A stretch of DNA of 37,432 nt from the NCBI RefSeq assembly GCF_023476645.1, contig NZ_JAMCOJ010000014.1, positions 1 to 37,432 on the forward strand, given 5' to 3'. Positions 27,361 through 33,920 of the stretch are shown piece by piece (the first letter of the stretch is position 1; each line of letters starts with the position of its first letter). The notes below the pieces were generated by a model that made no database searches, was not told the DNA's origin, and worked only from the letters and a program-made list of their open reading frames with translations. A program made the position numbers and the translations under genes. This stretch comes from Cellulophaga sp. 20_2_10. GTDB lineage: Bacteria; Bacteroidota; Bacteroidia; Flavobacteriales; Flavobacteriaceae.

Positions 27361-27541
27361 GGAACCACCAATATATATTCGTGGTTTTTCAATTTATATT
27401 CGGTATTAAAAATTAAGCAGAACATGAACGGCAGCCCTATCAATAATGGTTCATGTGGCGAATAGAAAGGAACGCTTTAAAGGCTAGTAGTACTTTAGGG
27501 TATAAAACTTCAAATCAACGGTGTTGGCCGTTGATTTGAAG
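27361..27541. other. gene-free stretch with three hairpins (27211-27583)
   Basis: The 373-bp gap between the lipoprotein and ohyA holds three inverted repeats: AACCAC/GTGGTT (27363-27386), ACATGAAC/GTTCATGT (27422-27456) and a 13-bp stem (27508-27541). The last is a terminator for ohyA on the minus strand. The first two have no assigned role; a small RNA or a decayed repeat is possible. No ORF is supported here. Confidence 0.4.
27502..27541 (-). terminator. terminator of ohyA
   Basis: CTTCAAATCAACG (27508-27520) and CGTTGATTTGAAG (27529-27541) form a perfect 13-bp stem with an 8-base loop. Read on the minus strand it is followed by TTTTAT and lies about 40 bp after the ohyA stop codon. Confidence 0.75.
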
Positions 27542-27583
27542 AGCGTAAGTGGTGTGTTAGATTACGCTATTTAATTAAATTTT

Positions 27584-29194
27584 TTAACCTAAAATTGCTT
27601 TTGCATTTTTTAAGTTATCCCATATATGGTGTTGACCAAAATACATTTTAGGAGGCTCTATAGAAGAGTCAACTAATTCGTTAATCGCTAGTATTGCTCC
27701 ACGAACACTATATTCAGTCGTAAAAACTATACCATCTGGTATTTCTACAAATTGCCCTAAGAGCGCAAAATTTTGCGAACCTTTAGGTACAACAAGAGGT
27801 CTATCACCTTCGGTTCTGGGTAGAAACTGAGAGATACCGTATGGTAATCTACAAGGCACACAGTATGATGTTTCAAGAAGTTCTGTTTTTTCGCTCTCGT
27901 CTAGATCTCCCCATAAATGCCCTAAAAGCTCTTCTAAAATTTCTTTTCCAGTACAGTCATACATTGGTTTTTTTACAAATTGACCAAGATTATCTTCACC
28001 TAATGCTGAAACCCAAATTACACAAGTATCTTCTGCTTGCCCAGGGAAAAAGGGTTGTCTATAGGTGTGTACGTGCAATATCCATGGAGATTGTGTCAAA
28101 GGCAAGGGACTTTGTACGCCCATTGGTCGTTCAACTAACCATTGAAATTTTCTTTCAAAAAGGTTTCCTCTAAAAGTGACCGTAAAGTGCATCATTCTAG
28201 AAAGAGAAACGTCACGTAAATAGCGGTCTGGTCTGCCTAGGTCTGCTTGTTTTGCTACAATGTTTTGCCATAATTCATATGCTTCTCCTGGTTTTTCTAC
28301 GGGTGTTGTAGCTACAGGCTTATCATGAGAACCGTAAGAGTGATTTGATACAATTGAACCGATTGTTAAAAATGCTTTGTCTTCTGGTCTAACCTCTATT
28401 GCATCTAGTACCTTACCTTCTGTGTTTTTTAAATGTAAGCGTTCTACCCAGCGTTTATTATCACTTTCTTTAAAGTCTACATCTGTAATACAAGTATTAT
28501 AATGTATTTGAACTCCTTTTTTTGTGATCAGTTTAATAGCAGGTAGTATAAATGAGTGGTAGTTTGTGTAACGTGTACGCTCTAAAGAGGTCATTTTCTC
28601 CATATCGGACATGCGGTGGTAGAATAGTTTCATATAACGTTTCATCTCTATCGCAGAGTGCCATGGCTGAAAAGCAAATAGCGCACGCCACATATACCAG
28701 TAATTACTTTTAAAAAAATCTTCGCTGAAATAATCCGTTATTTTGGCGTCTGCCGGAATCTTGAATTCTGGTATCTCAATTAATCGAGCCATTTCAAGAG
28801 CTTCTTTAGTACCTAACCCAAGGTCGTGCCCAGTATCTTTCTCACCGTTTGCATGTAGTAGTCTAACCACGGTGTTCATATTGCATTCTGCAGCATTACG
28901 TTCATAGTCGTCCAAACAAGACCCAAGTTCGTCATAAGGTATTAACGACCACAGTTCTTTTGTGCAACAATATACTTTGTCTTCGTACATGCGACTTCCA
29001 CGCATAAGGTAAACAGGTTTATCATCAACCATTTTAACAGATGCATCCATTGATCCTCCAACTAAATCTGTCTCTGGGTTTTTTTCAAAAATGTGAATAT
29101 TTTCCGGGTTAAAACCGGCTTTCTGAATTAAGTAGACAGCAGCTGATAGGGAGCTTAATCCTAGGCCGTTTAAATAAATGTTAGAATCCTTCAT
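27584..29194 (-). CDS. ohyA: oleate hydratase (MCRA family)
   Basis: An FAD-dependent hydratase that adds water to the cis-9 double bond of oleate, giving 10-hydroxystearate. The 536-aa protein begins with the FAD-binding Rossmann motif YLNGLGLSSLSAAVYLI. It shows family-typical segments GGSMDAS, RGSRMYEDKVYCC, FFKSNYWYMWRALFAFQPWH, and the C-terminal GQFVEIPDGIVFTTEYSVRG. Length fits the MCRA family. It sits just outside the decayed end of the cassette array, and no complementary arms bracket it, so I treat it as chromosomal. Confidence 0.92.
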   Translation of the reverse strand: MKDSNIYLNGLGLSSLSAAVYLIQKAGFNPENIHIFEKNPETDLVGGSMDASVKMVDDKPVYLMRGSRMYEDKVYCCTKELWSLIPYDELGSCLDDYERNAAECNMNTVVRLLHANGEKDTGHDLGLGTKEALEMARLIEIPEFKIPADAKITDYFSEDFFKSNYWYMWRALFAFQPWHSAIEMKRYMKLFYHRMSDMEKMTSLERTRYTNYHSFILPAIKLITKKGVQIHYNTCITDVDFKESDNKRWVERLHLKNTEGKVLDAIEVRPEDKAFLTIGSIVSNHSYGSHDKPVATTPVEKPGEAYELWQNIVAKQADLGRPDRYLRDVSLSRMMHFTVTFRGNLFERKFQWLVERPMGVQSPLPLTQSPWILHVHTYRQPFFPGQAEDTCVIWVSALGEDNLGQFVKKPMYDCTGKEILEELLGHLWGDLDESEKTELLETSYCVPCRLPYGISQFLPRTEGDRPLVVPKGSQNFALLGQFVEIPDGIVFTTEYSVRGAILAINELVDSSIEPPKMYFGQHHIWDNLKNAKAILG

Positions 29195-29395
29195 AGTATA
29201 TAGAAATTATGATTAATATATTTCTATTAAAATTAGATTGCTTTCTTTTCAATTATTTACTGTAGAAATACGCTGCAAGATACTTTGGAGTCTATTGTTA
29301 AAATATGATTAAAGTCACATCGTATAACTTTTTTCTATTTATTTGATTTTTAGATTGGTACTCTAATAAATGTAGTTAAATTGTGGGAGCGCTTA

Positions 29396-29514
29396 GGCAA
29401 TGGTTTGTACGGGAACAGAAAGTTATCAGACTTATGATTTGGCGACACTATAAATATACACAGACCTTTCCGTTTAGACTTAAAGTTAGCATCACGTATA
29501 GGTTTTGTTGGCAG
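29396..29514 (-). repeat. attC-like site, decayed terminal copy
   Basis: The right arm GTTGGCAG (29507-29514) is intact, and the middle shares TATAAATATACAC and GACCTTT with the site at 226-423. The left arm reads GGCAAT instead of nnnAAC, so the crossover GTT is ATT on the minus strand. Only the half GATTTGGC (29436-29443) of the conserved inner hairpin remains. The site is probably inactive and marks the array end. The gap 29195-29395 shows no gene. Confidence 0.6.
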
Positions 29515-29517
29515 TAG

Positions 29518-30450
29518 TTATTCTTTCTCTTCTTTGGGTGCTTCTGGATTTACCCAAACATCACCTTCTGATTCTTTAGGATTGGAAGGTGTGGTGCCTT
29601 GAAAAGTTAAAACGTAGTTCGCTACTTGTGCTATCTCTTCTGGTTTTAGGTATTGTTTCCATGCTATCATACCTTTTCCGTCTCTACCACCTTCAGAAAC
29701 TACATTAAAGACATTTTTAAACCCTCCTCCTAATATCCAGTTCCTATCGGTAAGGTTCGGGCCTATTCCGCCACCGCCATCTAACATATGACATGCAACA
29801 CAGTTTTCTTCAAAAAGCTGTTTTCCTTTTTTTATACTTGTTTCATTGTTCGTAAACGTTCTAAGATTACCCCATTTTTTTTGTTCCTTTACATAGTTAA
29901 GCCGTTGAATACTATGTGCTATACTATCAATTTTTTGCAGGGGTTTGCTTGCAGGTATTTGTTGTATATAAGAAATTAAAGCTAATACCTCAGAATTGTT
30001 CTTTGTATTAATTTCTTGTGTAGTTAATTCATCCGATAATGATTCAGCCTGTCTATTTATATTGTTCCATAACTGTTCATTACTTTTCTTGAAACCTTTT
30101 TCTTTTGCTATTTCTGATACAACATCATTGCTAAGCGTGTTTTTATAGAGCTCAGTATAGGAAGTTTTTTTTGAATTAGGTACTATAGCTTTAGGATCTA
30201 GTAAGTAATAATAAAGCCATTCATTAGAGTATTTACCTCCAACGCCATCCAGGCTAATTAACTTTAAGCTCTCTTGCTCAATCTGTTGTGTATGACAGTT
30301 TATACAGTTTTCTCTCTTGTAGATTTCTTCACCGTATGCTACTAACATATTTGTTTCTACGTATGGGACCTCCTTTGACGTGCTTTTACGGTTTTGAAGA
30401 AAACCAATTGTAGATAAAAATACTAGCAATATAAAAAACCGATTTTTCAT
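29518..30450 (-). CDS. diheme cytochrome c resembling a CcoO-CcoP combination (cassette)
   Basis: The ATG at 30450 gives 310 aa; a TTG at 30477 lies inside the recombination arm and is rejected. An N-terminal hydrophobic segment (about 4-18) anchors or exports the protein. Heme motif 1 is CINCH (49-53) in GEEIYKRENCINCHTQQ, like CcoO of cbb3 oxidases. Heme motif 2 is CVACH (217-221), followed by GGGIGPNLTDRNWILGG and a likely axial Met (M261, GKGMIAW), like the C-terminal heme domain of CcoP. The region between (100-200) is helical. No oxidase subunits are nearby, so it is probably an electron carrier or auxiliary subunit. It is carried as a cassette in 29507-30478. Confidence 0.8.
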   Translation of the reverse strand: MKNRFFILLVFLSTIGFLQNRKSTSKEVPYVETNMLVAYGEEIYKRENCINCHTQQIEQESLKLISLDGVGGKYSNEWLYYYLLDPKAIVPNSKKTSYTELYKNTLSNDVVSEIAKEKGFKKSNEQLWNNINRQAESLSDELTTQEINTKNNSEVLALISYIQQIPASKPLQKIDSIAHSIQRLNYVKEQKKWGNLRTFTNNETSIKKGKQLFEENCVACHMLDGGGGIGPNLTDRNWILGGGFKNVFNVVSEGGRDGKGMIAWKQYLKPEEIAQVANYVLTFQGTTPSNPKESEGDVWVNPEAPKEEKE

Positions 30451-30470
30451 TCTCTTGTTTTGTCTAATTA

Positions 30471-30618
30471 CAGCCAACAGTTTGTGGTAGGTTGTGTAGC
30501 GTGTTTTAAGCCCCTAATTTAGTAAATAAAAACCGAATAGAAGTTCTAGTAGTCCCTGTGTTTTGGGGTTTGTAAGTAGGCTTAAAACAAGCAATTAATT
30601 ATAGATGGTGTTGACCAC
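30471..30618 (-). repeat. attC-like site, medium form (~148 bp)
   Basis: Arms are CAGCCAAC (30471-30478) and GTTGACCAC (30610-30618). The inner arms GCGTGTTTTAAGCC (30499-30512) and GGCTTAAAACAAGC (30579-30592) pair at 13 of 14 positions. It shares AGTCCCTG, TTTGGG and GTAAGTAGGC with the site at 36587-36730, and the two form one subfamily. Confidence 0.7.
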
Positions 30619-30623
30619 AGTAT

Positions 30624-31268
30624 TTATTCTAAGTTATAATTTTCATTCGCCCATTTTATTGTCGGTTCAATCCATTCCTTTAAAGGTTTAAATAAAAATC
30701 CGTGCCCCATTCCTGTATTCAGTTCTATTTCTTTAAATTGGTTTATTACGCAATCTGAGGTTTTCTTTCGTTCCAATGAAGAAACTCCAAATGGGTTGGA
30801 CTTTTCATAAATCGTTAAAATATTTCCGCAATAATTGATTTCAGGTATATCTTGAATGTCGTTATTCCTGAAACTTGCAATAAATACAAAATTTAAATTT
30901 TGATTGTTTGCCAAAGTCGAAACATATTGAGCAATATATCCACCTTTTGAAGTTCCCACAACGGTTATTTTTTGGGGTTCAATTCCTGTTTTTAGTAAAC
31001 TATCAATTTGAGATTTAATTCCGACTGCGTAATCTCTCGCATTTACATTTCCGTTTCTCTTTTCACTAATAACTTTAAATCCGTTCTTTTCAAACTCTGA
31101 TACGATCTCTTTGTATTCAGTCCGTCCAAATTCTGGATGCAATTCGTTCAGTTCGTGAGTTTCTATAAAACGATTGTGAAGGAAGAAAATATACCTGTCT
31201 TCATTTTTCGTTCCGCACGCAAACATAATCGAACAAAAAAGAATTCCAATTAGTAGACTTATTTTCAT
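30624..31268 (-). CDS. alpha/beta-hydrolase-like lipoprotein (cassette)
   Basis: A 214-aa protein with a lipobox (FACGTK, Cys18), then an alpha/beta-hydrolase-like sequence: the nucleophile elbow VVGTSKGGY with S107, and a likely catalytic His in GMGHGFLFKPL near the C terminus. The substrate is unknown. It occupies the cassette 30610-31300, whose arms GTTGACC and GGGGAAC match only in part. The stop codon lies 6 bases from the arm, and the start about 26 bases from the other. Confidence 0.72.
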   Translation of the reverse strand: MKISLLIGILFCSIMFACGTKNEDRYIFFLHNRFIETHELNELHPEFGRTEYKEIVSEFEKNGFKVISEKRNGNVNARDYAVGIKSQIDSLLKTGIEPQKITVVGTSKGGYIAQYVSTLANNQNLNFVFIASFRNNDIQDIPEINYCGNILTIYEKSNPFGVSSLERKKTSDCVINQFKEIELNTGMGHGFLFKPLKEWIEPTIKWANENYNLE

Positions 31269-31293
31269 CGATTTTCGTGATTTCTTAAATTAT

Positions 31294-31500
31294 GGGGAAC
31301 GGTTTGTATAAGAATAGTAAGGGATTAAAATGTACTTACTTTCAGATTTCGTACTTAGCCATCCCGACGCTTCGGGATTTATTTTGTTTTATCTTTTTTT
31401 GTTCTAAAGCCAAATCAAAAGATTTGGCGGACTTGGTAAAAAGTAATAAACTTTGGGCTAAGCACCAAAACCCGTATTAATTATAGCCATTGTTACCAAC
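31294..31500 (-). repeat. attC-like site, long form (~207 bp)
   Basis: Arms are GGGGAAC (31294-31300) and GTTACCAAC (31492-31500). Inside are two strong hairpins: ATCCCGA/TCGGGAT (31361-31378) and GCCAAATC-AAAA-GATTTGGC (31409-31428). The right tail CGTATTAATTATAGCCATTG is shared with the site at 226-423. Confidence 0.72.
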
Positions 31501-31506
31501 TGGCCT

Positions 31507-31902
31507 TTATTCCGCTTTTTTATAATTATCGAAATTTATTCCATTAGTTTTAAAGAAAACATTTTTAAATTCCGATTTGTTTTTTGTCACTAAACTATAA
31601 TCAATTTCAACAAAATCTCCGTGTGTTGCTGTCGCCATATCATATTTTTTGTTGTTCATAATCAAAGTCATATGTATCGCACCCAATTTTACTGTGATAT
31701 TTGGTTCGTTAGTCATTGAGGAAATCTGCTTTTTGAATTCGGTAAGTTGTTCAGGCGATAGTATAAATTTTCCAGAGTTATTACTCATCATTACCTTTTC
31801 AATTTTTTCCACTTCTACAAAATCCGAAAAAGTCATTTCCTTTTCGCTTTTACAAGCAAATAATTGAATTATAAAAAATATTGATAGAAGTTTCGATTTC
31901 AT
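31507..31902 (-). CDS. small lipoprotein, 131 aa (cassette)
   Basis: The lipobox LFACKSEK (Cys17) ends the signal sequence. The mature part has a beta-rich pattern (ITVKLGAIHMTLIMNNKKYD, then ATHGDFVEIDYSL). No family is recognised. The cassette arms GTTACCAAC and GTTGGTAAC (31492-31500, 31914-31922) are perfectly complementary. The ORF almost fills the cassette, with about 12 bases before the start codon. Confidence 0.68.
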   Translation of the reverse strand: MKSKLLSIFFIIQLFACKSEKEMTFSDFVEVEKIEKVMMSNNSGKFILSPEQLTEFKKQISSMTNEPNITVKLGAIHMTLIMNNKKYDMATATHGDFVEIDYSLVTKNKSEFKNVFFKTNGINFDNYKKAE

Positions 31903-31913
31903 TTTTTTAGCTT

Positions 31914-32112
31914 GTTGGTAACGGTTTGTGTATGGAACGTAGCGTATTTAAATATACTATATTTCGGGTTAAACACAGAGCTGAATTTTTTATTTTGTTT
32001 TTATCTTTTCTATTTTAAAAGCCAAATTAAAAATTTGGCGGAACTTCGTAAATGAGCGATAACCTCAGGTTTTAGCACTTATTAGCTATGTTTTATACAC
32101 TTTGTTGTAAGC
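31914..32112 (-). repeat. attC-like site, long form (~199 bp), best stem
   Basis: Arms are GTTGGTAAC (31914-31922) and GTTGTAAGC (32104-32112). The inner arms GTGTATGGAACGTAGC (31928-31943) and GCTATGTTTTATACAC (32085-32100) pair over all 16 positions on the plus strand, with 13 Watson-Crick and three G.T pairs. The inner hairpin GCCAAATT-AAA-AATTTGGC spans 32021-32039. Confidence 0.78.
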
Positions 32113-32122
32113 AGTACTTTCT

Positions 32123-33277
32123 TCAAAAGCTTAATTCAAATCTATCCAAATCCAATATTTCCCTTATTGATTTTCCTTCTTTATAAATGATTTTATTTTT
32201 TTCAACGAATGTTTTGTCAATTTCGAATTTATCAAAGTTTAAGTCATTTTGAGCAAAAGGATGTTTCACAAACCAATACTTACCTTCTTTTACGTGTCCT
32301 AGAACCAATCGGTTAATCATTACAGCACTTACTTTCGTGTATTTTGGGCCAGAATTATCTTTAAAAAAGCCATTCATACTACGTTCTATTCGCTCGTCTT
32401 TATTATTTGGGTCGGTTGAGTAAGATACAGATGTGCTTCCAAATAGGGAATCCATTACGTCATAATTATCAGTTCCTCTATGGCTTTTAGAATTAATACA
32501 AATTAGAAAAGGCTTATCAAGTTCTCCGTACCTAGTAGCTTTTTTTTGAAGTGCTGATTTTATTGAATCATCAGCTCCACCAATAAATCCTTCGGACGGG
32601 AACATACCTATCGGACGAATACCCTTTTTTCCACGAATTTCTTTTGATTTGGGCATAAGCTTTATAACCATACTCAAATTTTGGTCTTCGAAGCTAATAG
32701 ATGGTATTCCTTTAATTCCAAGTGTGCTTAAATTATCCAAGACCAAGTCAGGATTATGTTCTGGTAACTTACTTTCTAAATATCTAACTACTTTTTTCGC
32801 ACTTGGTTGTTGTTCTGTTTTAAAATTTAACTTTTCTATTTGAAGAAAAAAATTAGGTGAATCAGTTTGATTTACGATATCATAGATTTGGTTAGTTTTA
32901 TTTTCAAGTGCTCGTTCCGAATCAGTTTTATCTGTTGCTTCCTTAACTTCTATGTAAAACTCAATACCATTTCCTCTTGCCAAAAAATCTGGTCGGTTTG
33001 ATGAGTTTTTTAATATAGGATGTGATTCTAATGTAAATCCTTGTTTCGTAAACAATTCGTGAATGAATAATTCATAAAGAGAGGATGAAAATTCTTTCCG
33101 AAATCTTTTTTTGAATTCAGGTTTTTCATCTTGCGGATAATTATCAAACCAAGCATTCAACACTTCTCTAATTACCTTACCTTTTTCAGAATCGCTTCTA
33201 TCAAAAAAATCAAAAGTATTATCGTTATGCTTTGCAGGTTTTTTATCCGTTCTTATTTTGTCTTCGAAGAGCTTCAT
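32123..33277 (-). CDS. PD-(D/E)xK nuclease-like protein (cassette)
   Basis: A 384-aa protein without signal peptide. The nuclease core is visible: a helical Glu region (SSSLYELFIHELF, about 64-76), D97 in RPDF, and E110-V-K112 in FYIEVKEA, the PD...ExK arrangement used by many restriction and repair enzymes. The C-terminal half (about 210-384) is unassigned and contains KPFLICINSKSHRG. A defence or DNA-processing role fits a mobile cassette, but no methyltransferase partner is present. Arms GTTGTAAGC and GCTTACAAC match 9 of 9, and the ATG is only 8 bases from its arm. Confidence 0.75.
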   Translation of the reverse strand: MKLFEDKIRTDKKPAKHNDNTFDFFDRSDSEKGKVIREVLNAWFDNYPQDEKPEFKKRFRKEFSSSLYELFIHELFTKQGFTLESHPILKNSSNRPDFLARGNGIEFYIEVKEATDKTDSERALENKTNQIYDIVNQTDSPNFFLQIEKLNFKTEQQPSAKKVVRYLESKLPEHNPDLVLDNLSTLGIKGIPSISFEDQNLSMVIKLMPKSKEIRGKKGIRPIGMFPSEGFIGGADDSIKSALQKKATRYGELDKPFLICINSKSHRGTDNYDVMDSLFGSTSVSYSTDPNNKDERIERSMNGFFKDNSGPKYTKVSAVMINRLVLGHVKEGKYWFVKHPFAQNDLNFDKFEIDKTFVEKNKIIYKEGKSIREILDLDRFELSF

Positions 33278-33284
33278 TCGTATT

Positions 33285-33345
33285 GCTTACAACTAGTCAG
33301 TAACCTCATTTTATTGCGTTTATTTCGCCAATAGGGTTGTGTAAA
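33285..33345 (-). repeat. short attC/attI-like site (~61 bp)
   Basis: Arms are GCTTACAAC (33285-33293) and GTTGTGTAAA (33336-33345). Between them, ACTAGTCAGTAA and TTTATTGCGTTTATTT match the attI-like site at 1274-1320. GCGTTTA (33317-33323) can also pair with TAAACGC (33342-33348). It lacks the long folded middle of the other sites. It may be a remnant attI or a minimal attC. Confidence 0.6.
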
Positions 33346-33558
33346 CGCACGTTTTAAATTTCTAACTATTATTTGGTTGCTGTTTTTCTCACAATTTAAA
33401 ACTATTTTCTGTATTATAAATACGTATTTGTGTAATTGAATTAATTTTGTGTGCAGTTTTATACGCCCAAACTACATTTTTAATCTAAAGGTTTTATCTT
33501 TTAAATCATTAGTACTCTTAATCAGCATAATGTACAAATCCGTTTTTAGTAGATTCCA

Positions 33559-33690
33559 CTATGAGTTGTTCCGGAAAGAGTTCGTTTTTCGCTTAGCCAT
33601 TTTGTCATTCAGAAACACTCTTTCATTTCCAAGGAAGTTCCTTTTGATTTCTAATTTTTTTTCCTCAACATTTAATTCAAGTTGTTTCAT
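33559..33690 (-). pseudogene. truncated small ORF (43 aa) in a degenerate cassette
   Basis: An ORF starting MKQLELNVEEKKLEIKRN and continuing GNERVFLNDKMAKRKTNS before an early stop. It looks like the N-terminal part of a longer soluble protein. It has the minus orientation expected for a cassette. The bracketing arms GTTGTGTAA (33336) and TTACACAAAAC (33756-33766) are complementary apart from two extra bases. The rest of the 33278-33920 gap holds only the recombination sites and untranslated sequence. Confidence 0.45.
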
Positions 33691-33755
33691 TATAAAGATT
33701 TTTGGTGATTATACTTATATGATGTTATGATTATTGTCTGTAATGTTGCTCTAAA

Positions 33756-33874
33756 TTACACAAAACGTTACGTATAAGTAACGAAGGGTAAACGGTAAGT
33801 ACTTTTGTTTTGGTTTGTTACTTTGCTACATATTTGTACTTAAGAAATTGGTGTTATTGGTATAAGGTTAGTTG
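33756..33874 (-). repeat. degenerate attC-like site (~119 bp)
   Basis: The left arm TTACACAAAAC (33756-33766) is followed by GTATAAG, AAGGG and AGTAC, in the order found after the arm at 31300. The right arm is weakly defined as GTTAGTTG (33867-33874). The conserved inner hairpin is missing. It lies directly upstream of the plus-strand 844-aa gene. Confidence 0.4.
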
Positions 33875-33920
33875 TGTGCGTGTTTAGTTTTCTTAAGTTT
33901 GTGTAAAAAAAATACTTCAA

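Noticed and set aside
27584-29194. Oleate hydratase as a further cassette
   Set aside because: The arm on its right is mutated (GGCAAT), and no matching complementary arm is found after its stop codon. The GTTGGC in 27523-27528 is only the terminator loop.
30451-30477. TTG start at 30477 for the cytochrome gene
   Set aside because: It lies inside the GCCAAC recombination arm and adds a non-signal N terminus; the ATG at 30450 gives a proper signal segment.
33449-33730. 93-aa plus-strand ORF in the gap 33278-33920
   Set aside because: Low-complexity hydrophobic translation, antisense to the cassette-oriented remnant at 33559-33690.
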